Origin: SKVJ01 sp964578745
Lineage (GTDB): Bacteria > Chloroflexota > Dehalococcoidia > GIF9 > AB-539-J10
NCBI GenBank assembly: GCA_964578745.1
Contig: CAZODZ010000002.1
Location: 1 to 64,000 of the forward strand
Direction: 5' to 3'
Length of the DNA stretch: 64,000 bases
Shown here piece after piece: positions 42,760 through 50,942 of this stretch. The notes beneath the pieces were generated by a model. The model was not told the DNA's origin. It saw nothing but the letters and a program-made list of their open reading frames with translations, and ran no database searches. Position 1 is the first letter of the stretch. Every line of letters starts with the position of its first letter. The position numbers and the translations under genes are program-made.

Positions 42760-44328
42760 ATGAGAGTCTGCACTGTACAAGAGATGCGCGAACTGGACCG
42801 CCGTGCTGCAGATGAATATGGACTGCCTGCCCCCATCCTCATGGAGAATGCGGGACACGCTGTCTACCGGGTCCTCAGGTCAGAATATGGTACGGATGGT
42901 CGCCGTTATGTCGTTGTGTGTGGTAGGGGCAACAATGGAGGCGATGGCCTTGTGGTAGCACGGCTGTTGCATTCCGATGGTGCTGACGTGCGGGTGTATC
43001 TCCTTGCTCCTGAAGAGGCGCTCTCCGGTGATGCCAAGGCGAACCTCGATGCTGCCAGGAAGGCTGGCATCCCGCTGCAACGCGTACAGTCGCTTGATGA
43101 TCTGTATCTCGGACGTCGGTGCGACGTGGTGGTGGATGCCATCTTTGGAACGGGTATCACCCGTGAAGTGGAGGGCCTTGATGCCTTTGTGATCAATCGT
43201 ATCAATGATTCCGGCCTTCCTGTTGTGAGCGTCGATATTCCCTCGGGCGTGGACGGAAACACAGGTGCCATTCACGGTACGGCGGTAAGGGCTGCCTGCA
43301 CGGTGACGTTTGGCTTGCCAAAACTAGGGAATCTGCTGCCACCGGGAAGGGAATTGGGTGGTCGTCTCTTCGTTTCCCGCATTTCTTTTCCGCCGGCGCT
43401 GTACGGTACTGAGGGATGGGCACGGCTGGTCAAACCGGTCAGACTACCGCCTCGTCGACTGGAGAGCCACAAGGGAAGCTATGGACAACTGTTGCTTGTC
43501 GCGGGAGCCGCCGCCTATCGTGGTGCACCAGTCCTCTGTGCGCTCTCTTTTCTCAAGTCCGGTGGTGGCTATGTCCGGCTTGCAGCCCCTCGCTCCATCG
43601 TCTCCCAACTCGCGACGATTGCCTTCGAATCTGTGCTTGTCCCTCTTGAGGAGACCAGCGAGGGCAGTGTGGCGCTCTGTAATCTGCAGGACCTCGAAGA
43701 GCATGCGCTGGCTGTTGACCTCATGGTCGTTGGTCCTGGACTCTCGCTCAACCCTGAGACGCAGGAACTTGTGCGTGCTCTTGTCTCGCTGAAGGACATT
43801 CCTGTGCTGATAGATGGCGATGGCCTGACTGCGATAGCTCAGGATGCGGGAATGGTGCGCGCACGGAATGCTCCAACACTTCTGACGCCTCACGCGGGTG
43901 AAATGTCACGGCTGCTAGGATGGTCTGTTGATGAAGTTGTTTCTGACCGCGTCAGAGCTGTTCGCGAGGCATCCCGTGAATTCGGTTCCACGGTTCTGTT
44001 GAAAGGTGCCAGCACGCTCGTTTGTGAGCCCGACGGTGTGGTCTCGATCAATCTGACGGGAAACCCTGGCATGGCGACTGCTGGGTGTGGCGATGTCCTT
44101 GCAGGCACGATTGCGGCGCTTGTAGGCCTTGGCTTGGAGCCTCGCAGCGCAATGGAGACCGGCGCGTTCGTGCACGGTGTAGCTGGAGACCTTGCAGTGG
44201 AACAGAAGGGCCAGGATGGTATCATCGCAAGGGATGTCATGGAGCAACTGCCAGCAGTGATGAGACTCTACCGGAGTGATTTACAGTCTCTTGAACGCAA
44301 CCGTGACAGTCGAATTGTCGTTATATAG
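42760..44328 (+). CDS. nnr: Bifunctional NAD(P)H-hydrate repair enzyme Nnr
   Basis: Repairs hydrated NADH and NADPH. The N-terminal YjeF-like epimerase domain (residues 1-215) has GRGNNGGDGLVVARLL and VDAIFGTG; the C-terminal ADP-dependent dehydratase domain (about 230-505) has SHKGSYGQLLLVAGA, LLTPHAGEMSRLL and NPGMATAGCGDVLAG. The 522-residue fusion is the normal prokaryotic form. ATG 42760 follows AAGGAGAGG. Confidence 0.95.
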   Translation: MRVCTVQEMRELDRRAADEYGLPAPILMENAGHAVYRVLRSEYGTDGRRYVVVCGRGNNGGDGLVVARLLHSDGADVRVYLLAPEEALSGDAKANLDAARKAGIPLQRVQSLDDLYLGRRCDVVVDAIFGTGITREVEGLDAFVINRINDSGLPVVSVDIPSGVDGNTGAIHGTAVRAACTVTFGLPKLGNLLPPGRELGGRLFVSRISFPPALYGTEGWARLVKPVRLPPRRLESHKGSYGQLLLVAGAAAYRGAPVLCALSFLKSGGGYVRLAAPRSIVSQLATIAFESVLVPLEETSEGSVALCNLQDLEEHALAVDLMVVGPGLSLNPETQELVRALVSLKDIPVLIDGDGLTAIAQDAGMVRARNAPTLLTPHAGEMSRLLGWSVDEVVSDRVRAVREASREFGSTVLLKGASTLVCEPDGVVSINLTGNPGMATAGCGDVLAGTIAALVGLGLEPRSAMETGAFVHGVAGDLAVEQKGQDGIIARDVMEQLPAVMRLYRSDLQSLERNRDSRIVVI

Positions 44329-44406
44329 TAAAGCCGTTTTGCCTGTCTTGTATGACCGGTCGGAGGTACAATCGGGTGTGAATAGTAATGGTGGTGAGTG
44401 TTTTTG

Positions 44407-44429
44407 CGTACGTAGACCTTCTACGTACG
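44407..44429 (+). repeat. Perfect palindrome abutting the CetZ-like gene promoter
   Basis: Two 10-base arms (44407-44416 and 44420-44429) with a three-base spacer form a perfect inverted repeat with ACGT-rich arms. It ends directly against the -35 hexamer and is not followed by a T run, so it is more likely an operator or protein-binding site than a terminator for nnr. Confidence 0.6.
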
Positions 44430-44458
44430 TTGACAATCGTGAAGGAGGGAATTAGAAT
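44430..44458 (+). promoter_or_regulatory. Near-consensus promoter of the CetZ-like gene
   Basis: TTGACA at 44430-44435, a 17-base spacer and TAGAAT at 44453-44458, eleven of twelve consensus bases. The ATG begins seven bases after the -10, so the mRNA is probably leaderless. A GAAGGAGGGA sequence at 44441-44450 lies inside the promoter and is 14 bases from the ATG, too far to act well as a ribosome site. Confidence 0.8.
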
Positions 44459-44464
44459 AGCCCC

Positions 44465-45637
44465 ATGAAGCTGCTCGTGATAGGACTTGGACAATGCGGC
44501 GGCCGTATCGCCGACCGTTTTGCACGTTTGAACAAGAGGGGCCATGCCCTCCGTGGCATGGACACGCTGGCCGGCGTGTTCGCGGTCAATACGGATATCA
44601 CCGACCTCAGTGGTCTTCGGACCATCAAGCCTGACTATAAGCACCGCATTCTTATCGGTGCTCAGCGTACCAATGGCCACGGTGTGGGCAAGATCAGCGA
44701 ACTTGGAGCGGAGATTGCCAACGAAGACGTAGATAAGATCATCGACGCCATCCGGACGGCTGAGGGTTTTTACGAGACCGACGCATTTCTGCTATGCGCG
44801 GGTGCCGCAGGCGGCACAGGCTCGGGGTCGATAGGGGTTCTTACTAAACACCTGAAGGAACGTTATATTGGCAAGCCTGTCTATAACGTCATCGTCCTGC
44901 CATTCCGACAGGAAGAGACGACTGAAACAAGGACTATCTACAACACGGCAACCTGTCTGAAGTCGACGTATCTGGTGGCGGATGCCGTATTCCTCATCGA
45001 TAACCAGCGCTATGTGAAGAAGGATGCGGCTGCGGAGACTAACCTCAACACTATCAATGCCCGGGTTGTGGAGCCGTTTTATAATCTCCTTTGTGCGGGG
45101 GAAGAGACTAACAGGAGGTACGTCGGCTCCAAGACGCTCGACGCTGGCGACATAATCCAGACACTGGCCGGGTGGACCGTTATCGGCGGCGGTATGTCAC
45201 GACTCCAGAGGCGCCTGCCGTTCTGCGGGCCCAAACGAGACTTCCGCGAGAAGATGTCAGACACAAGCCGTGCTGTCCATGCCATGGATCAGGCCATCAG
45301 TGAGTTGTCTATGACAATCGACCCCACAGACGCGGGCAGAGCGATGTATCTCTTGACCGCACCGTCACGGGAAATGAGCATGGATGTCATCAAACAGTTG
45401 GGTGATAACCTCAGGAACCTTGCACCCAATGCCTTGATTCGCAGTGGGGACTATCCCCGGGAGACTAGGCAGGTGGACGTTACGGTGGTCCTGTCCGAAA
45501 TCGGTAGCGTCCGCAAGGTCACGGACTACTTCACCAAGGCCATCGATCTCATATCGGTCATGAAGGCCAAGAAAGGGCTGGGTTATCAGACCCGGCGACT
45601 GGAAGAGGCGTTCGACGAGATTCCGGTGTTGCTATAG
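44465..45637 (+). CDS. CetZ-like tubulin/FtsZ superfamily GTPase
   Basis: 390-residue GTPase of the tubulin superfamily. It has GLGQCGGRIAD at residues 7-17, the tubulin signature GGTGSGS (116-122) in the T4 loop and the T7-loop catalytic aspartates Asp226 and Asp229 in TLDAGDI, equivalent to the NxDxxD of FtsZ. The overall pattern (LIGAQRTNGHGVGKISELGAE-like region, VYNVIVLP, RSGDYP near the end) is much closer to archaeal CetZ than to division FtsZ. There is no FtsZ-type C-terminal binding tail. Expected to form GTP-dependent filaments; the cellular role is unknown. Confidence 0.85.
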   Translation: MKLLVIGLGQCGGRIADRFARLNKRGHALRGMDTLAGVFAVNTDITDLSGLRTIKPDYKHRILIGAQRTNGHGVGKISELGAEIANEDVDKIIDAIRTAEGFYETDAFLLCAGAAGGTGSGSIGVLTKHLKERYIGKPVYNVIVLPFRQEETTETRTIYNTATCLKSTYLVADAVFLIDNQRYVKKDAAAETNLNTINARVVEPFYNLLCAGEETNRRYVGSKTLDAGDIIQTLAGWTVIGGGMSRLQRRLPFCGPKRDFREKMSDTSRAVHAMDQAISELSMTIDPTDAGRAMYLLTAPSREMSMDVIKQLGDNLRNLAPNALIRSGDYPRETRQVDVTVVLSEIGSVRKVTDYFTKAIDLISVMKAKKGLGYQTRRLEEAFDEIPVLL

Positions 45638-45659
45638 TAGCAGGGGAAATTGTCTATGA

Positions 45660-45700
45660 GCTACAGTCCCTGTCAGTTCTGACAGGGACTGTAGCATTTT
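45660..45700 (+). terminator. Intrinsic terminator of the CetZ-like gene
   Basis: A perfect 17-base inverted repeat (45660-45676 and 45679-45695) with a two-base centre, followed by ATTTTT. It lies 22 bases after the stop codon. The minus side has no T run, so it serves the plus-strand gene only. Confidence 0.9.
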
Positions 45701-45723
45701 TCTCCCTTTTGTCCGCCGGGAAC

Positions 45724-46257
45724 CTAGTGACGAGCCTTTGTAAATATGGCCCAGGTAGTGGCAATTGCTTCCGCGTGCTGTTTCCGGGCGGTTCTCTCGG
45801 CCTCGTCCCGTTCCTTCAGCGCCTGTGCGACGGCGTCATCATAGCTCTTCTTCGATTCGGCCGCTGCCGCCTCATACGACTGCCTTGCCTGGGCGATTGC
45901 TTCGTCAAATGCCTGTCGTGCCTTGTAGAGGCTCTCTTCCATCGCCTTTCTTGCGTGAGCAAGGCTCGAATCATAGGACTTGCGCGCCTGGGCTATGATG
46001 TCCTGGCAATTCTTGCGTGCCTGCTCGACCGCGCTGCTGTAGTCCTTCTCAGCCTTCTGTTCCTGTTCCTTGTAGGCGCGCTCAAGTTCACGCTCGGCTT
46101 CAACGTATGCCAAATATGCTGCCGCGGCGCGCTGCTGCGTCTCGTCCAGAAGTCCTAGGGTCGGCTGCTGTGATGTTGTGGTCTGTTTCTCTGCTTCTTC
46201 AGCTGGAGTCTCGTTCTCCTGTTGCTGCTTCACTGCCGCTCCTTCTGAGGTGGTCAT
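45724..46257 (-). CDS. Coiled-coil protein of nine 11-residue repeats
   Basis: 177-residue protein of unknown family. Residues 1-45 are Gln/Glu/Thr-rich and probably disordered. Residues 73-171 form nine consecutive 11-residue units, each close to (Y/F)-D-x-A-hydrophobic-x-x-A-R-x-(S/A), for example YDSSLAHARKA and FDEAIAQARQS. Hendecads of this type form right-handed coiled coils or amphipathic helices that lie on membranes. ATG 46257 follows AAGGAGGGC. It is convergent with the CetZ-like gene and follows another coiled-coil gene on its own strand. No function is known. Confidence 0.8.
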   Translation of the reverse strand: MTTSEGAAVKQQQENETPAEEAEKQTTTSQQPTLGLLDETQQRAAAAYLAYVEAERELERAYKEQEQKAEKDYSSAVEQARKNCQDIIAQARKSYDSSLAHARKAMEESLYKARQAFDEAIAQARQSYEAAAAESKKSYDDAVAQALKERDEAERTARKQHAEAIATTWAIFTKARH

Positions 46258-46346
46258 CTATGCCCTCCTTCTTGCCGTCTTAGTCATCAAAATGCGCTGG
46301 GTACCTGTCGCCCCCAGTTGTCGCTCCGTGAGCGCTTCCCAGACGA

Positions 46347-47909
46347 CTACTCCTCTTCCTCGTCTCTATCGAACGGGCGTTCTCGTTCGCTCGCGTACAT
46401 CCTGGACAAGAACTGGAGACGGGCATTGATATCCCGGGCTGGTTCCCGGGGTTGCATTCGCGGCGGAGCAGGTTCTTCCGGTTCGAATCGGCTCATCGCC
46501 TCGTCCAACTCCCTTGCTGGCTGACGTCTCTCAGCGACGTCATATCCGGCTTTCTCGGCGCTGGCGACGGCATCCTCGAACACACGCATGGATGCACGGG
46601 CCGCCTTACGGGCCGCCCTGGCCGTTTCTTCGGACTTCTTGATGGCTTCCTGCAGCATTCGTGAGGATGCGACTACAGCCTCCTTTGCAGATGCCACCGA
46701 ATCAGCAAGTGCCTCACGTATGATGCGTTTGGATTCTTCTGTGGCCTCGCGTGCCTCGGCGCTCGTCTGCTCAGATTGGCGTATAGCTTCAGCTGCCAGA
46801 CGCTTGGCCTCTTCAGCTGCCTCTGACGTCACCCGTGATATCTCCTCGGCCCGTGCCGCTGAACGTTGTGCCACTGCAAGGGCTTCCTCTGCAATTCTGG
46901 TGGACGAGGTGCTGACTTCCTCACTCCTTCTCACGGCTTCGCGCGCCGCGCGTTCTGCTTCCTCTGCCTTACCGATTGCTTCCTGTGAGGCTCGCCCTGC
47001 AGACTCGACAGCTTCACGGCTTGCGCGGACTGATGCTTCAATACGGGCGACTGCTTCTTGGGAGGCGCGTATCTGGCGCTCGGCTTCACGCTGGCTCAGC
47101 TTACCCGCCTCTTCGGCACGGCGTAGAGCTGCCTCGAAAGCATGCTGGGATTGCTCAGCGGATGCGTTGGCATTTGCGATAGCCTCCTCGGCCCGTGCCC
47201 GTGCTTCCTCAAATGCCGCGGTAGAGAGCGCGGCGGAGTCACTTGCTGCTTGGAACACGCGCTCCGCCCGTGATACTGCCTTCTGCGAGGCCTTCTCAGC
47301 ATCCTTCGCGACCTTCTCCGAATTGCGTGCCACTCGCTCGGCCGCAGCCTGGGCCTCACGAGAGACTCTCACCGATTCCTCGGCTGCTCGTGCCGCGCGC
47401 GCTCCGTATTCCTCCGCTTGGGCGGTCGCCTGTTGTGCTGCACGGCGTGCCTCGTCCACTTTCTGTTGTGCCGTCTGGGCTGTCTTCTCGACCCGCGAAA
47501 GTGATTTCTGGGACGAGGAGACCGTCTCTTCCATCGTAGCGATTGCCTGGTTCACCAGTTGCTCCAGGCGCGCAATTGCCTGCTGGAACGAACGGGCTTG
47601 TTGCTCAGCTGTTTCAGTTGACGCCTTCAGAGCCCGCTCTGCCGCTGCAATGGCTTGCTCGGCACGTTCAATTGTGCCGCGGGAAACTCGCGAAGAGTCA
47701 TCCGCAACCTCGGTTGCCCTGCGCACTGCGTCCTCCGCCAGTTTCCGTGCCTCATCTGCGGATTCCCGGGCCTCGCGAGCTATCGATTCGATCCTGCTCA
47801 TGGCTTGTCCTGATGCCCGGCGCGACTGCTCCGCGGCTTGCTTGGCTGCCAGGCTCATTTGCTCCGCTCGAGCTACTGCTTCCTCAAAAGAAGGCGAATC
47901 GTTATCCAT
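46347..47909 (-). CDS. Long Ala/Glu/Arg-rich coiled-coil protein
   Basis: 520-residue protein that is almost entirely predicted helix. From about residue 5 to 450 it is built of Ala, Glu, Arg and Ser in repeating units such as RASQEAV, RASREAV and QEAIGKAEEA. The spacing of the repeats alternates between 11 and 14 residues, a mixed hendecad-heptad coil. The last ~70 residues are different: Pro/Glu-rich with PARELDEAMSRFEP and a very acidic end. No signal peptide or membrane segment. ATG 47909 follows AGGA. Probably a structural rod; its position beside the CetZ-like gene suggests cytoskeletal or envelope function. Confidence 0.75.
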   Translation of the reverse strand: MDNDSPSFEEAVARAEQMSLAAKQAAEQSRRASGQAMSRIESIAREARESADEARKLAEDAVRRATEVADDSSRVSRGTIERAEQAIAAAERALKASTETAEQQARSFQQAIARLEQLVNQAIATMEETVSSSQKSLSRVEKTAQTAQQKVDEARRAAQQATAQAEEYGARAARAAEESVRVSREAQAAAERVARNSEKVAKDAEKASQKAVSRAERVFQAASDSAALSTAAFEEARARAEEAIANANASAEQSQHAFEAALRRAEEAGKLSQREAERQIRASQEAVARIEASVRASREAVESAGRASQEAIGKAEEAERAAREAVRRSEEVSTSSTRIAEEALAVAQRSAARAEEISRVTSEAAEEAKRLAAEAIRQSEQTSAEAREATEESKRIIREALADSVASAKEAVVASSRMLQEAIKKSEETARAARKAARASMRVFEDAVASAEKAGYDVAERRQPARELDEAMSRFEPEEPAPPRMQPREPARDINARLQFLSRMYASERERPFDRDEEEE

Positions 47910-47972
47910 GCATGTATTTCCTGGATGCGAAGTGTAAAGCACACTACCCCTGCGCCTCGGCAGGGTCGCTCT

Positions 47973-48001
47973 ATTGTAGTCGCCGATCTCGTCTATTTCA
48001 A
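47973..48001 (-). promoter_or_regulatory. Promoter of the long coiled-coil gene
   Basis: Minus-strand TTGAAA (48001-47996), a 17-base spacer and TACAAT (47978-47973), ten of twelve consensus bases. It overlaps the 3' end of the carbon-nitrogen hydrolase gene and gives a leader of about 60 bases, so the coiled-coil gene can be expressed separately. Confidence 0.65.
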
Positions 48002-48822
48002 CGAATGGGCGGGAGCTTTCGATTATGCAGGACAGGCAGTTGTTCCCTTGCCTGAGCCAGCAGGCTGAAATCCAGGTTCGCAAGCACCACGGCGTTCTCT
48101 TCGCCGGAGGCACGTGCGAGTACACGCCCCCATGGGTCTACCAGCATGCTGTTCCCGTATGTTGGGATACCGCCTGCACCAATACCCGATTGCCCAGGCG
48201 CGACGACAAAACTCAAGTTCTCAATGGCGCGTGCGCGTACGAGGACCTCCCAGTGCGCGGCACCGGTAAGCTCCGTGAAAGAAGAGGGCACGAATATCAG
48301 ATCGACTCCCGAGGCCGACATCTCGCGGTAGAGCTCGGGAAAACGGAGGTCATAGCAGATGCTGAGCCCCATCCTGATGCCTGCTGCGTATGCCAGTACA
48401 ACTTCAGAGCCCGCTGAGTACTTCATAGATTCGCTGATCGAGCGATCGTCAATCGTGATGTCGAAGAGGTGTATCTTGCGGTATGCGGCAATGATATCGC
48501 CGTCGGTGCCGATGAGAACGGACGTATTGTATGGCCTCCCCCCTGGATTGCGCTCATGAACGCTTCCCGCGAGTATCCATGCGTTTCTCTCGTAGGCCAG
48601 TCTCTGAAGAGGAGAAAGGGCTGAACCCGGGAGTGGTTCAGCAATAGCGTCAAGCTCTATGTCGTCGCCGCGGTAGTCAAACGTCTCTGGCAGAGCGACG
48701 AGTTGGGCGCCTTCATCAAGGGCGCGCTCAACCAGTCGTGCTGCCCTGCGGATATTGTCCGACTTGTCCGGTCCGCTGGCCATTTGCACGATTGCAGTCC
48801 TCAATCGGTTCGGTTCAGTCAT
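47998..48822 (-). CDS. Carbon-nitrogen hydrolase (nitrilase superfamily, Nit-like)
   Basis: 274-residue amidase of the nitrilase superfamily with the catalytic triad Glu in LPETFDY (~46), Lys in YRKIHLFD (~114) and Cys in ISICYDLRFPELYR (~153). This arrangement fits the Nit1/Nit2 or omega-amidase branch, which hydrolyse alpha-keto acid amides or deaminated glutathione. Substrate is not certain. No clear operon partner. Confidence 0.92.
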   Translation of the reverse strand: MTEPNRLRTAIVQMASGPDKSDNIRRAARLVERALDEGAQLVALPETFDYRGDDIELDAIAEPLPGSALSPLQRLAYERNAWILAGSVHERNPGGRPYNTSVLIGTDGDIIAAYRKIHLFDITIDDRSISESMKYSAGSEVVLAYAAGIRMGLSICYDLRFPELYREMSASGVDLIFVPSSFTELTGAAHWEVLVRARAIENLSFVVAPGQSGIGAGGIPTYGNSMLVDPWGRVLARASGEENAVVLANLDFSLLAQAREQLPVLHNRKLPPIR

Positions 48823-48940
48823 GTGATGGTCACACTCTCTGTCTCAGTCGCCGTGCAGCCTCTGTCATACCGGCAGAATGCGGGATCAATCAACATGATA
48901 TCATGCGATGCGCACGTATCGTACAGAATGGCTTGCCCTG

Positions 48941-48978
48941 GAAAATGAAGAGCGGCGACAAGCTGCGTGTCGCCGCTC
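48941..48978 (-). terminator. Intrinsic terminator of the TRAP operon
   Basis: An 11-bp GC-rich stem (arms 48950-48960 and 48968-48978) with a seven-base loop, just past the dctM stop. On the minus strand it is followed by TTCATTTTCC. Confidence 0.75.
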
Positions 48979-48998
48979 CTTTCTCATGTGCGTGATTC

Positions 48999-50339
48999 CT
49001 ATCGAATCATTTGCGCCGGCAGCCACGTGATGATCTGGGGGAAGATTGCCATGATAACCAGTGTAAGGGCAATCATGCCGATGAACGGTATCACGCCACG
49101 GATGATGTGACTTGAATCGATGCCCTGCTCCGGCTTTGTGACCGCCTTCAGGAAGAAGATGGCATAGGCGAATGGGGGGCTGAGGAATGACATCTGCAGG
49201 TTCACAATTATCATCATTGAGAACCAGAGATAGTCGAAGCCTAGTTCTCCCGCAATAGGTGTCACAATCGGCACTATGATGAGCACGATGCCTATCCAGT
49301 CGATAAACATGCCCATGATGAACACGAGGAACATGATGACCAGTAGTGCACCCCACCTGCCTCCAGGCGCAGAAAGGACGAATGCGTTAACTACGTCGCC
49401 GCACCCAAGGCCGAGGAAGATGCTTGTGAAGAACGTTGCTCCGACCACCACGATGAAGACCATGCTGAATGTACCTGCGGTCGCAAAGCACGTCTCCTTC
49501 AGCACACGGAAGCTCAGCTTGCGGTACGCGGCGGCCATCAGCGTCGATGCGAGTGCGCCCACGGCAGCGGCCTCTGTCGGTGCTGCAATACCGAAGAATA
49601 TGCTCCCCAGCACTGCAAGCACGAGTATCACGGGTGGCAACAGCGACGTCAACAGCAACCGCAGCTTCTCCGCCATCGGGACATTGCGCTCTTCCGGTGG
49701 CAGCACGGGAGCCTCATGGGGCCGCAGCGCGCAGCGGATAAGGATGTAGGCCGTGTACATGGCCGAAAGCGTTAGTCCTGCCGGGAACGCAGCCATGAAC
49801 AGCTGTCCCACGGAGATCGTGGCCATGGGACCGTAAAAGATAAGCATGATGCTGGGTGGGATGAGTATGCCCAGCGAACCGCCTGCGCAGCACGCGCCAG
49901 TGGACAGTTCTTTTGAGTAGCCCCGCTCCAGGAGGGCTGGCAAGGCGATCAGGCCCAGCATTGTTACCGATGCGGCGATGACTCCCACGGTAGCGGCGAG
50001 AACCGTTCCGAACCAGATGGTCGCGACGGCGAGGCCGCCCCTCAGACCTCCAAGCCACAGATAGAGTGTGGTGAACAGTGACTTGGATACTCCCGAGCGT
50101 TCGACCATGATGCCCATGAATATGAACAGTGGAACTGCAAGAAACGTGTAGTTGGTGGTGATGCCGAACAGCCGGTCATAGAACAGTGAGAAAATGGTCA
50201 TCGGCGGAGTCCAGAAGAGAATGCCCGATACGAGTGCAACGCCTCCCAGTGCGAGGCCGAGGGGGAAGCCGCTGGCAACTCCGACCAGCAGCATCAGGAT
50301 CATGGCGATGGTGATGACTTCGGTACTCGCGTCTATCAT
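48999..50339 (-). CDS. TRAP transporter large permease (DctM type)
   Basis: 446-residue membrane protein with about twelve hydrophobic segments that forms the ion-coupled channel of a tripartite ATP-independent periplasmic transporter. Motifs include GFPLGLALGG at the N-terminus, LAVPLFIFMGIMVERSG and GSLGILIPPSIMLIFYG. It overlaps dctQ by ATGA and is encoded with a matching solute-binding lipoprotein. The solute is not identified. Confidence 0.94.
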   Translation of the reverse strand: MIDASTEVITIAMILMLLVGVASGFPLGLALGGVALVSGILFWTPPMTIFSLFYDRLFGITTNYTFLAVPLFIFMGIMVERSGVSKSLFTTLYLWLGGLRGGLAVATIWFGTVLAATVGVIAASVTMLGLIALPALLERGYSKELSTGACCAGGSLGILIPPSIMLIFYGPMATISVGQLFMAAFPAGLTLSAMYTAYILIRCALRPHEAPVLPPEERNVPMAEKLRLLLTSLLPPVILVLAVLGSIFFGIAAPTEAAAVGALASTLMAAAYRKLSFRVLKETCFATAGTFSMVFIVVVGATFFTSIFLGLGCGDVVNAFVLSAPGGRWGALLVIMFLVFIMGMFIDWIGIVLIIVPIVTPIAGELGFDYLWFSMMIIVNLQMSFLSPPFAYAIFFLKAVTKPEQGIDSSHIIRGVIPFIGMIALTLVIMAIFPQIITWLPAQMIR

Positions 50340-50851
50340 AAGTCTTCTCCCGTCCGGAGCTTATATAAGTCACGTATGACCCAGACGAGTGCCGCGAGCA
50401 CCCAGAGAGAGAGTGCGATCACCAGCATCCAGCGGTATGGCCAGAGCGGTGGGCGCCAGAATCCCACCTCTGAGAACTCTCCAGTCACGAATGAGCGGAT
50501 CGCTCTCGGAACTGCACGTTCCAGCATAAGAATAAACAGGGGGAAAAACAGGAAGATGTTCCCGAGTGCGTCGACCAACATTTTGGTCTTCTCGGAATAG
50601 TGTGTGTACAGGATGTCGACCCGTACCTGTTCCCGCCTGGTTGTCACCCAGGCCATACCCATGAGCATTACCGTGCCGCCAACCATGTAGCTGATGTCAA
50701 ATGCCCATACGGTTGGTTCGCGGAACAGGTAGCGCATGAACGTGTCAAACGTGAGAGCGAGTATGAGAACCACGAGAAGCCATGACACGCCCTTGCCGAC
50801 CCACGTACTGATGGCATCTACAGCGCCAAAAAATGGTCTTAGTGCTTTCAC
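50336..50851 (-). CDS. TRAP transporter small permease (DctQ type)
   Basis: 171-residue membrane protein with four hydrophobic segments and the DctQ pattern (WLLVVLILALTFDTFMRY, then GMAWVTTRREQVRVDI). It starts with GTG and overlaps dctM. It is separated from the binding protein gene by 91 bases that contain a long hairpin. Confidence 0.92.
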   Translation of the reverse strand: MKALRPFFGAVDAISTWVGKGVSWLLVVLILALTFDTFMRYLFREPTVWAFDISYMVGGTVMLMGMAWVTTRREQVRVDILYTHYSEKTKMLVDALGNIFLFFPLFILMLERAVPRAIRSFVTGEFSEVGFWRPPLWPYRWMLVIALSLWVLAALVWVIRDLYKLRTGEDL

Positions 50852-50883
50852 CAGATTCTGCCTCTCGTTCTAGTCAAGCCAGA

Positions 50884-50928
50884 AACAGCAGACATGAGGC
50901 CCCGCCGGGTGGTCTCATGCCTGCTGTT
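50884..50928 (-). other. Intergenic hairpin between binding protein and permease genes
   Basis: 18-base arms (50884-50901 and 50911-50928) pair with one mismatch and one G-U around a nine-base loop. No T run follows. Such hairpins often stabilise or partly terminate mRNA so that the binding protein is made in excess of the permease; that role here is inference. Confidence 0.6.
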
Positions 50929-50942
50929 GTCATGATCGAGAC

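Noticed and set aside
44401..44440. The palindrome after nnr as an intrinsic terminator
   Set aside because: The stem is good, but no T run follows; the -35 hexamer of the next promoter begins directly after the right arm.
46347..47909. Repetitive DNA at the long coiled-coil gene as a CRISPR or tandem-repeat array
   Set aside because: Repeats are at the amino-acid level and degenerate; there are no identical DNA repeats with unique spacers.
46588..47937. A 449-codon plus-strand open frame opposite the long coiled-coil gene
   Set aside because: It is the antisense shadow of a low-complexity Ala/Glu/Arg-rich gene; the minus strand has a promoter, ribosome site and sensible repeat periodicity.
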